From Planctomycetaceae bacterium (GTDB lineage Bacteria > Planctomycetota > Planctomycetia > Planctomycetales > Planctomycetaceae): a stretch of 6,838 nucleotides of DNA. Of the stretch, positions 1-6,675 are shown in pieces. The stretch lies in NCBI GenBank assembly GCA_947463775.1, contig CANHVD010000314.1, positions 1-6,838 on the forward strand. The letters run 5' to 3'. The notes under the pieces were generated by a model that saw only the letters and a program-made list of their open reading frames with translations, ran no database searches and was not told the origin of the DNA. Both the position numbers and the translations under genes were made by a program. How positions within the stretch are numbered: position 1 is the first letter of the stretch; every line of letters starts with the position of its first letter.

Positions 1-885
1 ATGATTCAGGATCACCGCCGCGACCGCAGAGCTAAGCAAAGCGACCATCACAGCAGGTACCGGCGAACTCTTCATCACCGTCATTGCGCCTGCGAGGGCA
101 ACTCCGTGTACAAGATAGAAGTCATAAGAGTATTCGGCCGCAAGTTTGACGATAGGCGATCGAGCCTTACACAGCAGAGATAACTCGACGACGACCAGGC
201 TGATGGCTGTGTATGCAAAAGCGGGCTGAATCAGCAGAGCCAGGATGGTCAGCGCTCCTGCAATCGAAAGGGAGGCAACTCTCCGATGACTGCCCAAAGC
301 ATAAGCCGCGATTGTGCTGGCCACAGCATAGGTCAAAAAATGACACATCAGCCATGGAGCGGCATCGCGAGCGACGAGGAACGTCAAGCAGAGACTGCTG
401 ATTGCAGCAATGAGACCGGGGCGTTTGATGAGTCGGGAGAGGAACGTTGCGATGTAACAGGCCAGAATGAGAGAAACAAACCACGTCGGTGAGTTCACAA
501 GTTCGCCAGAATGGGTCCACAATCCAGTGCCCAGCATCTGTGAAACAATCTGGGCAACGGATGCATTCTTGTAACCGGACAATGTCGCCAGACAAAAACT
601 TCCGATCATCGCAATCCAGAACGCCGGGTAAACTCGACACAGACGCTGCGCCAGCCAGTTCGTCGGTGTACGTCGGCTATCGGACGACAAGAATCCGCTG
701 ACAATCAGAAACATGGCCACACCCAATTGGCCGATCGACAGACCAGCCAGCGAAGTCAGATCGTCTCGACCTGCAAGGCTCATTGTGTGTTGCAGTACCA
801 CCAAGCTCATCGCGAGAACTCGAACGACGTCAAGTCCGACGAGATTCGGTCGCGAAGAAGAGTCGGAAGGTTTAATGAAGGGCAT
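1..885 (-). CDS. Acyltransferase-3 family membrane protein (OafA-like), C-terminus cut by window edge
   Basis: The minus-strand frame from the ATG at 885 is open for 295 codons to the left edge. The protein is very hydrophobic, with about nine or ten membrane segments. Motifs match the acyltransferase-3 family, which transfers acetyl or other acyl groups to cell-surface sugars across the inner membrane. Arg22 and His33 lie eleven residues apart in the first membrane segment (LDVVRVLAMSLVVLQHT), the usual spacing of the conserved Arg and catalytic His. GQLGVAMFLIVSGFLSS (52-68) matches the family's second motif. RLCRVYPAFW (81-90), SPTWFVSL (132-139) and EYSYDFYLVH (251-260) also fit. Family members usually have 350-400 residues, so the missing part is probably one or two membrane segments. 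No other ATG, GTG or TTG lies in frame between the upstream stop (955-957) and this start. The Shine-Dalgarno site is weak. The acceptor sugar cannot be told. Confidence 0.85.
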   Translation of the reverse strand, partial: MPFIKPSDSSSRPNLVGLDVVRVLAMSLVVLQHTMSLAGRDDLTSLAGLSIGQLGVAMFLIVSGFLSSDSRRTPTNWLAQRLCRVYPAFWIAMIGSFCLATLSGYKNASVAQIVSQMLGTGLWTHSGELVNSPTWFVSLILACYIATFLSRLIKRPGLIAAISSLCLTFLVARDAAPWLMCHFLTYAVASTIAAYALGSHRRVASLSIAGALTILALLIQPAFAYTAISLVVVELSLLCKARSPIVKLAAEYSYDFYLVHGVALAGAMTVMKSSPVPAVMVALLSSAVAAVILNH

Positions 886-1223
886 AGCAGGACTCGTCCG
901 CAGGCTGGCTGGTCTGTGCGATGTGGTGATTGTTGATTCGGCGTGGCTCAGTGATCAATGACTGCTTAAATGTACCCTCACTGATGTCTGAAGTTGTGCA
1001 AACCCGGCGAAGTCGTGGCGGCTTACAGCACAGGGGCAATTGTCACACAGGATTTTTCAGATGGCTGCATTTTCGCATCAGCATCGGGCACGATGCTCCG
1101 GGAAGATTGCAGTGATTCGTGCGAGTTGATGCTTTCCGGCATCAGTTTCCCCCAATGGGGCAGCCGGAACAATGCCCGGTGCTGACCTGTCCGGAATCGC
1201 CCAACGGAGTGACTCTCGGAAGA
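886..1223. other. Intergenic region with small hairpins, no convincing gene
   Basis: This 338-base stretch separates the permease stop from the acyltransferase start, and both genes lie on the minus strand. It must hold the end of the ABC transcript and probably the acyltransferase promoter, but I see no clear -35/-10 pair. Two perfect small hairpins are visible: a 7-bp stem with a 4-base loop at 1080-1097 (agcatcg/cgatgct), and a 6-bp stem at about 1128-1145 (tgatgc/gcatca). Neither is followed by a T-run on either strand, so neither is a standard intrinsic terminator. A 39-codon minus-strand ORF (1142-1023) preceded by a G-rich stretch is present but has no recognisable features. Confidence 0.6.
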
Positions 1224-2849
1224 TCACTGCTGACTCAGTGCAATCCAGCGATCGCGAATCCAGATCTGCAGCGGCAGCAGAACAAACATCCAGGTCCAGA
1301 ACACGTTGATAATACTGCTCAGAAGCAACGTAACTTCGATGTTGTGACTTCGTGCGAAAACGGAAGTCACTGCCGTCAGTCCAAGAATCGGTGCCGCCAT
1401 ACAAAAGAAGGCTGGCGTGGCCAGCAGAATTGTAAGTGGCAACGCCGCCCAGCGCGTGTACAAGGATAACAGAGCCGCCAGATGGCTGGCGAAACCTAAC
1501 ATGATCAGATAACTGCTCACCATTGTTGCTGAACAGTTTCTGACAATCGTACCGTCGCTAAGGATCAAAGTAATAAAGATCCAGACGATGGCCGGTATCA
1601 GAGCGATTGCACAGCCGGCGAATTTTTCCACAAGAATTCGAACGCTGCTTATGGGCACGGTCGCCAGTGTTGATTGTGTCTGCTGCCGAACTTCATAGAA
1701 CAAACATCCTGACGAGTACAACAAGACCTCCGCAGTCAGCGTCATCATGAATGTCAGAAAAGCCCACCAGCTGTAATCGCCACGCAGGGCCAATCCGTTT
1801 GAGTAACCATCCATTTCCTGAAACATGCGGAAGCCGGCAAAGACAAGACCTCCGGCCAAAAACTTGGCGATAGCGAATGTACGTCCGCCGGTGAAGAAGA
1901 GAAACTCTTTCCATGCGATTGAAAGATTCCAACAACGTCCAACAGCCCAGCGCCGGACGGATTTGTTTTCCGAGGGGCCTGCCGTGTCTGCGGGGGCAGA
2001 CCAGAAATCCAATGTGACTGTGCTGATCACAAACAATACTAAAGCCGTCAGGAGACTCGACCAGAACTGACCCGCAACGATTGACACTTCGCCTTTGATG
2101 GAAGCCGTAGAGATCGTGGTGAGCCCGGTCGAAAAGTCGATTCCCAGCATAGTGAATCCACTGGTCAGTCCAAGGATCTCTGCGAGGCGATCGAATACGG
2201 AGATCTTAGAGCACACCGCCGGGATCGATCCCAGAAAGGCGATGGTGCCAGTCGACAGAACTCCAGGTGGAATGGCTCCAAGGAACGCCGTGCTGATCCG
2301 CGGCAGGAACACGAAGACTCCAATGGTTGTGGCCGCCAACCCGGCTGCTCGCCCCGACGTCGCGCACCGCACGCTGCAGAATAGCGCCAGATTAGCCACC
2401 AGAATCATCCACGCCGCCAACGCTAAATAGGCGGCCACGATCTGATTCCAGAGTACGCCCCCAAGAGTAATCGAGAGAAACGTAAATGGCATCTGGATCA
2501 CAAGCAGCATCAGTGAGCTGACGAGTCGCGATGTCGATTTGCCCAGAGTAATCGACAGCGAATTCATACCGGCCAGACGCAACAGTGCATAGGTTCCGGC
2601 ATCTTTCTCTTCCGTGACGGCCGTGACAAAATAGCTGATTCCCGAAACCGTAATGATCAGCACATTCAGGGTGCAGACCAGTTCAAAGAACCGCAGCCCC
2701 ATGCTGCCCGTACCAAACACATCCGTAAACGACATCGAAATCGCAAACAGCATCGCTCCCGCAAATCCCGCGCGAACGATGTGCGGGTAGATGGACTTGG
2801 AGTCCATCTTCAGAGTCCAATTGAACAGCGTTGTGACTCCGGAGATCAC
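1224..2849 (-). CDS. ABC-2-type transporter permease, two-half 541-residue form
   Basis: This is an integral membrane protein of about twelve predicted membrane segments and is the membrane part of an ABC exporter. Two coupling-type motifs of equal spacing mark two homologous halves. One starts at Glu81 in EEKDAGTYALLRLAGM and ends at Lys104. The other starts at Glu386 in YEVRQQTQSTLATVP and ends at Lys409. The first resembles the EEKxxGTLxLL...GK motif of ABC-2 permeases of the NatB/Gld type. A hydrophilic linker (about 283-312) joins the halves. The start codon is GTG and its first bases overlap the upstream ATPase stop (GTGA), which suggests translational coupling. A GGAG site lies seven bases upstream (2857-2860). 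Met15 is a possible alternative start. The partner is almost certainly the ATPase directly upstream. The substrate is unknown. Confidence 0.85.
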   Translation of the reverse strand: MISGVTTLFNWTLKMDSKSIYPHIVRAGFAGAMLFAISMSFTDVFGTGSMGLRFFELVCTLNVLIITVSGISYFVTAVTEEKDAGTYALLRLAGMNSLSITLGKSTSRLVSSLMLLVIQMPFTFLSITLGGVLWNQIVAAYLALAAWMILVANLALFCSVRCATSGRAAGLAATTIGVFVFLPRISTAFLGAIPPGVLSTGTIAFLGSIPAVCSKISVFDRLAEILGLTSGFTMLGIDFSTGLTTISTASIKGEVSIVAGQFWSSLLTALVLFVISTVTLDFWSAPADTAGPSENKSVRRWAVGRCWNLSIAWKEFLFFTGGRTFAIAKFLAGGLVFAGFRMFQEMDGYSNGLALRGDYSWWAFLTFMMTLTAEVLLYSSGCLFYEVRQQTQSTLATVPISSVRILVEKFAGCAIALIPAIVWIFITLILSDGTIVRNCSATMVSSYLIMLGFASHLAALLSLYTRWAALPLTILLATPAFFCMAAPILGLTAVTSVFARSHNIEVTLLLSSIINVFWTWMFVLLPLQIWIRDRWIALSQQ

Positions 2850-3814
2850 GTGCGCACTCCGCGAGTCGTCAGGTCCATAAACGCCTGATTTAAATGCCGT
2901 CGCTGCTGACTGAATGACGTAATCGAAAGATCCAGAGTAAGCAATTGTCGCAGGAACTCGTTGGCCGATGTCGCTGGCGCCAATTGAATGTTGTAATCAC
3001 GCCCTGTCGCAAACTCTGGTTCAGAAACCGTCTCGACACCGGGCAATTCCTTAATTCGCTGCATCGCAGTTTCGGAGATTGTGGCCAACTTCAGATTATA
3101 AAGAGGTCTCTCGTCCGGGCTTTCCAGCAGGATATCCATCGGCCCGCTGAACTTGATTTGGCCTCGATCGATGATTGTCACGCTGTCGCAGAGTTCCGCC
3201 AGTTCACTCAGAATATGCGAACTGATAAACACCGTTTTCCCCATCCGCCTCAGTTCACGAAGGATCTCCATCAACTCAATTCTTGCGCGAGGATCCAGGC
3301 CGCTGGCTGGTTCGTCCAGCAATAACAGATCCGGATCATGCACCAGAACCCGGGCCAGGCTGACTCGCTGTTGCATCCCGCGTGACAAGCCGCTGATAAG
3401 ATCATCGCGACGGCCTTCCATGTCGGTCAACGTCAGCACGTCATGGATGACGGTGTCGCGTTGCCGAACTGGTAAGCCGTAAGCTGCCGCGAAAAAGTCC
3501 AGATACTCGAAGACTGTCATCTGGCGATACATGCTGAAATGGTCCGGCATAAAGCCAATGCGGCGACGCACCGCGACAGAATCATTTCGCACACTGTGTC
3601 CAAAAACTTGTACTTCACCCCAGTTCGGTTTCAGCAGTGTGCAGATGGCCTTGAGCGTTGTGGTCTTCCCTGCACCGTTGGGCCCGACAAAGCCGTGCAG
3701 CGTCTGAGGCATCACGCAGAAGGTCACCTGACTCAGCGCCTGATGGCCTTTGAAGGCGTGCGACAAGTTTGTGACAGAGATGGCCGGAACAGTGTCTCGG
3801 GTAATCGTCGACAT
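2846..3814 (-). CDS. ABC-2-type transporter ATP-binding protein
   Basis: This cytoplasmic ATPase of 322 residues powers the permease encoded next to it. Counting from the ATG at 3814, Walker A is GPNGAGKT (44-51), the signature is LSRGMQQR (143-150), and Walker B with D-loop is LLLLDEPASGLDP (163-175). The switch His is His200 in FISSH. The Q-loop position reads FMPD (88-91), so Asp replaces the usual Gln. From memory this is common in the branch with the LSRGM signature. A C-terminal domain of about 90 residues (roughly 235-322) is typical of ABC-2 ATPases. The frame stays open upstream to a TTG at 3853. I prefer the ATG because the extra residues (RRIRQRAIFK and neighbours) do not look like an ABC N-terminus and an AAAGGG lies 11 bases before the ATG. 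The gap to the preceding ATPase gene is 53 bases and the overlap with the permease is 4, so these genes are probably co-transcribed. Confidence 0.92.
   Translation of the reverse strand: MSTITRDTVPAISVTNLSHAFKGHQALSQVTFCVMPQTLHGFVGPNGAGKTTTLKAICTLLKPNWGEVQVFGHSVRNDSVAVRRRIGFMPDHFSMYRQMTVFEYLDFFAAAYGLPVRQRDTVIHDVLTLTDMEGRRDDLISGLSRGMQQRVSLARVLVHDPDLLLLDEPASGLDPRARIELMEILRELRRMGKTVFISSHILSELAELCDSVTIIDRGQIKFSGPMDILLESPDERPLYNLKLATISETAMQRIKELPGVETVSEPEFATGRDYNIQLAPATSANEFLRQLLTLDLSITSFSQQRRHLNQAFMDLTTRGVRT
2857..2860 (-). promoter_or_regulatory. Ribosome binding site of the ABC-2 permease (GTG start)
   Basis: GGAG on the minus strand lies seven bases before the GTG at 2849, inside the last codons of the ATPase gene. 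It supports the GTG, which overlaps the TGA stop as GTGA, over the internal Met15. Confidence 0.6.
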
Positions 3815-3867
3815 TTTGAAAATCGCCCTTTGCCGAATCCTGCGGAACTTCAAAAACGCGACGAGAG

Positions 3868-4569
3868 TTACTGCTGTTTCGCCAGTACGGCGTCATCAAA
3901 CATCAAACGTCCCTGAGCCAGTGAAACCGAATGCGGAAATCTCTCTGCCAGTTCGTTGCTATGAGTCACGCACAACAATGCGGTGTCGTGCTCCGCGGCC
4001 ATTTCGAGCAACAGTGTCCCGATCTCTTCCGCCGTCTGCGGATCAAGATTTCCCGTTGGTTCGTCCGCCAGCAAGAGAGAAGGCTTGTGCAGTAGCGCGC
4101 GGCAGACGGCCACTCGCTGACGTTCCCCACCAGACAGTTTCCCCGGACGCTGATGCAGACGATGAGCCAGCCCGACTCGATCCAGCAACGCTTCAGCTCG
4201 CGCGCGAATGTTGGCTTCGGAATCAAACCCGGCCAGTGTTGGCAAGAGCACGTTCTCCAGAACGCTGCACTGCGGCAGCAATTGATGGTCCTGAAAAATG
4301 AACCCAATATGCTGATTGCGAAACGATGCGAGCCGACTGGAACTCATTCGCCACGGGTTCTCACCAAGGATCTCAATCAACCCGGAAGTCGGCTGATCCA
4401 GAGTCCCCGCCAGATAAAGCAGAGTACTCTTGCCGCACCCGGAAGGTCCTCGAATCGCAATCGCGCTGCCGGAAAGAACTTTCAGGCTGACGTCTTTTAA
4501 GATAGAAACCGAGCCGCCTGGCGAGTCAAATGTGCGAGAAACACCATGCATATGGAGAACAAGAGGCAT
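3868..4569 (-). CDS. LolD/MacB-type ABC transporter ATP-binding protein
   Basis: This 233-residue stand-alone ATPase has the length of LolD-family proteins. Walker A is GPSGCGKST (41-49) and the Q-loop is FQDHQLLP (92-99, Gln93). The signature is a canonical LSGGERQR (145-152), Walker B is LLLADEPTGNLD (165-176), and the switch His is His203 in VTHS. FQ-H-LLP followed by LENV and ADEPTGNLD is typical of the LolD/MacB/FtsE group. That group normally drives FtsX-like permeases, which extract lipoproteins or work as tripartite efflux mechanotransmitters rather than ordinary channels. No such permease lies in this window. The gene is first of a three-gene run with an ABC-2 ATPase and permease. 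The ATG at 4569 gives the expected N-terminus just before the first strand, although its Shine-Dalgarno site is poor. Met7 is the alternative. The assignment to the broad family is firm, but the exact LolD role is not. Confidence 0.9.
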   Translation of the reverse strand: MPLVLHMHGVSRTFDSPGGSVSILKDVSLKVLSGSAIAIRGPSGCGKSTLLYLAGTLDQPTSGLIEILGENPWRMSSSRLASFRNQHIGFIFQDHQLLPQCSVLENVLLPTLAGFDSEANIRARAEALLDRVGLAHRLHQRPGKLSGGERQRVAVCRALLHKPSLLLADEPTGNLDPQTAEEIGTLLLEMAAEHDTALLCVTHSNELAERFPHSVSLAQGRLMFDDAVLAKQQ

Positions 4570-4622
4570 AAAGACTCATTTCACTTGAATTCAAAAGCAA
4601 CTGCGATGCAGAGCAGAAGGCT

Positions 4623-4736
4623 AGCGGTCTGTTGATTTAGAAGTGTATTGAGCGTTAAGTTTAACGGCGAGCCAGAGGCGAAATCCGTCAATGACGCCTG
4701 CGACTTGCCGTTAAACGCTTAAATCAACCGTCCGCT
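4623..4736. repeat. Long imperfect inverted repeat (REP/MITE-like)
   Basis: The outer arms are agcggtctgttgattta (4623-4639) and taaatcaaccgtccgct (4720-4736), complementary at 15 of 17 positions. Inside them, tttaacggc (4660-4668) pairs perfectly with gccgttaaa (4707-4715). An aggcg/cgcct pair (4676-4680, 4695-4699) closes a 14-base loop. The left half carries two extra pieces of about 12 and 5 bases that would bulge out. It sits between two same-strand genes, 35 bases past the LamG gene stop. No T-run follows, so a Rho-independent terminator is less likely than a dispersed palindromic element or a transcript-stabilising structure. Whether it recurs in the genome cannot be seen from one copy. 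Confidence 0.7.
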
Positions 4737-4771
4737 GGAAGACTCCCGAAGGTCAATTTCGTCTAAGTTTC

Positions 4772-6445
4772 TTAAGGATTCTTCGTCGACGGAGAAGACT
4801 CACCCACCGCAAGCTTGGCGACTTCGTCCGCAGCCAGCGATCCTCGATAAATCCTGACATCGGCGAGATTCCCTTTGAAGTAATCCTGAGCCCCGAAGCC
4901 GATGTGAAGTTTCGACTTGCTGGAGAGATCGATGGCTTCGTCCGGCAACGCAGCCGACTCCGAGACAAGTTTTCCGTCGACATAAAGCTTCAAACAATCC
5001 TTCGCACGAACGGCAGCAACATGATGCCAGCCTGACGGAAACGAATGGTCCCACGTGGCATTACGGCCCGCTTCGATGGATAAAACACGCCCCGACGGCA
5101 ATGCTCCGACAAATAAGCGACCCTGAAACACCGCCATCGACCACGCACGTCGGAACTTTACATCCGGCGTCAGGTCGACTCGTCCAACCTTCGCCCAGTC
5201 GGTCCTTCCTTCGTAGCGATAAACTTCAGCTAGCGGCAATGTGCCGCCGTACATTTTTCCGTTGTAAACAACCAGCGGCATCGCTTCGAGTTCTTCACCC
5301 AGCTTCCCGGCGTCTTCCCAGTTCGTTCCTTCAATATGCTTAAACACGTGAGCCTGAGGCCATTCGCTGACAAACAGACTCCCCTGATGTACCGCAAAAC
5401 CATAAGTCTGAGTCGCGTTCGGAATGCGGCCCATGTCGTGCCACTGTTCGCCATCAAAACGAAACACAGCTCCTTCGTCGTAACAGGATGCAAACAGCGA
5501 GCCATTGAAGACCGTCATAGCTTCGACTCGCTTGCCCGGATTTGGGCAGGCTGTCCAGGTTTCCCCGCCTTCATAACGGAAGAATCCGGCGGGTTTGTAG
5601 AGCGATCCGGCATAGAGCTTTCCACGATACTCAATCAGGCTCGAAACCGCTTCTGTTTCTGCTGACAACGTGCCGCAGGAAATCCACTGATCGCCGTCAC
5701 CCAAACGGTACACTTTCCCGCCGAAGTTCTTGTTTTCAGACTCGGCCAGGGATGAGCCCGCCAAACGATACTTGCTGGAAGCGACATACAGCGAACCATC
5801 AAAGACCGTCATCGCTGAGATGGCGTTGGCTTTGTCGGGGGATCCAAGATCCGTCCAGCGGTCACCGCCCTCGAAGCGGAAAACTCTCCCTGCCTCTTCT
5901 GCTCCTGCATGGCATGTGGATGCATAAAGCTTGCCGTTGTGAACACATAACGAGAAAACATAGACCGCTGATCCCAGCTTTCCGTGATCGGAAAATTCTG
6001 GCTCGATGCGAGCCTGATCAATTCCAAAATGAAGTTGGCGATGGTTCGATTGAGAATTGGTAACGCCGCCATGAGTGTAGAGCCCGAGGTGAAATCCAGT
6101 ACGTCCTGAGAAATCAAACTGGCTCAGAATATCACCCGGAACATCATCGCTGGCGTCGGACGGCTTGACCCATGCTGCGACAGAAAAATCCTCTTTCCCA
6201 GGATTAAGGCCGCTCGCTGCTTCGATATCAATGAACGAACTTGTTCCATCAAACACGGCCGATTTGGTCAGACTCTTCGTCGGACCGTCATCGGTAAACT
6301 TCACACCGTTGGCGATCGACTTGAGCTTTCCGGGTGAGTGATCGTCTACGGTACTCTGCAATGGCCAGTGTCCCGCCAACTTTGCTTGAGCATTGGCGGT
6401 CGAAACCACAGCCATCCACACCAGAACAACGTTCAGGACTCTCAT
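4772..6445 (-). CDS. Secreted LamG-domain protein with an inserted propeller-like repeat block
   Basis: The 557-residue product begins with a signal peptide (MRVLNVVLVWMAVVSTANA, cleavage probably after residue 19), so it is exported. Residues 22-145 look like the first half of a LamG/concanavalin-like jelly roll (AGHWPL, FDGTSSFIDI, DFSVAAWVKP). Residues 472-545 look like its second half (GWHHVAAVR, LKLYVDGKLV, FKGNLADVRIYRGSL). Between them, about 164-460, are roughly seven units of about 40 residues with the pattern AMTVFNGSLFAS...VFRFDG..W.D.G, which suggests a beta-propeller. The role is unknown: LamG domains often bind glycans or proteins, and I see no catalytic domain. The frame can extend to a TTG at 6466, but the ATG at 6445 has GGAG six bases upstream and starts the signal peptide cleanly. 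The C-terminus is short and polar, with no anchor. It is probably its own transcription unit, divergent from the YjbQ-family gene. Confidence 0.88.
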   Translation of the reverse strand: MRVLNVVLVWMAVVSTANAQAKLAGHWPLQSTVDDHSPGKLKSIANGVKFTDDGPTKSLTKSAVFDGTSSFIDIEAASGLNPGKEDFSVAAWVKPSDASDDVPGDILSQFDFSGRTGFHLGLYTHGGVTNSQSNHRQLHFGIDQARIEPEFSDHGKLGSAVYVFSLCVHNGKLYASTCHAGAEEAGRVFRFEGGDRWTDLGSPDKANAISAMTVFDGSLYVASSKYRLAGSSLAESENKNFGGKVYRLGDGDQWISCGTLSAETEAVSSLIEYRGKLYAGSLYKPAGFFRYEGGETWTACPNPGKRVEAMTVFNGSLFASCYDEGAVFRFDGEQWHDMGRIPNATQTYGFAVHQGSLFVSEWPQAHVFKHIEGTNWEDAGKLGEELEAMPLVVYNGKMYGGTLPLAEVYRYEGRTDWAKVGRVDLTPDVKFRRAWSMAVFQGRLFVGALPSGRVLSIEAGRNATWDHSFPSGWHHVAAVRAKDCLKLYVDGKLVSESAALPDEAIDLSSKSKLHIGFGAQDYFKGNLADVRIYRGSLAADEVAKLAVGESSPSTKNP

Positions 6446-6451
6446 GCGATA

Positions 6452-6455
6452 CTCC
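6452..6455 (-). promoter_or_regulatory. Ribosome binding site of the LamG-domain gene
   Basis: GGAG on the minus strand (within cggag) lies six bases before the ATG at 6445. It decides this start over the upstream in-frame TTG at 6466 and gives a normal signal peptide. Confidence 0.65.
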
Positions 6456-6574
6456 GTGAAAAACAAAGCGAGGGCATTTGCCCCCGGAGAACTTCAGAAT
6501 CGACAAAAAAGCAACGTGGGCGACTTTCAGGGAAGTGCGGAACGTACCACACTTCGAACTCGGCGTCATCAATT

Positions 6575-6611
6575 CGCCCCTGAAGAGTCCGCTGTGATTG
6601 CTTTCAGGGCG
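6575..6611. repeat. Small imperfect inverted repeat in the divergent intergenic region
   Basis: cgcccctgaa (6575-6584) pairs with ttcagggcg (6603-6611) with one bulged C, around an 18-base spacer. Flanking attc and gaat could extend the stem. It lies between the divergent LamG and YjbQ-family genes, so it could be an operator or a 5' leader hairpin. A chance origin is possible. I saw no clear promoter pair in the rest of this 230-base region (6446-6675). Confidence 0.35.
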
Positions 6612-6675
6612 ACTGAATATGTGGCCAGTTGTTCCCTGTCTCTCTTCGATAACTTTGTGTATTCGCAGGCGATTC

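Noticed and set aside
167..640. Minus-strand 157-codon ORF
   Set aside because: It is a shadow frame over the acyltransferase gene, which has clear family motifs in its own frame. The product is Cys- and Arg-rich with no recognisable domain.
1080..1097. Seven-base-pair hairpin as a terminator of the ABC cluster
   Set aside because: No T-run follows on either strand and the stem is short, so I do not call it an intrinsic terminator.
1078..1404. Minus-strand ORF overlapping the permease end
   Set aside because: It largely overlaps the permease coding region in another frame, has biased composition and has no motif.
3815..3853. TTG start extending the ABC-2 ATPase by 13 residues
   Set aside because: The extension is basic and unlike the family N-terminus, while the ATG at 3814 starts just before the expected first strand.
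4585..4594. Perfect palindrome ttgaattcaa 16 bases before the LolD-type gene
   Set aside because: Ten-base palindromes are expected several times by chance in a window of this size, and there is no second copy to suggest an operator.
6446..6466. TTG start extending the LamG protein by 7 residues
   Set aside because: The ATG at 6445 has a good GGAG six bases upstream and gives a normal signal peptide.
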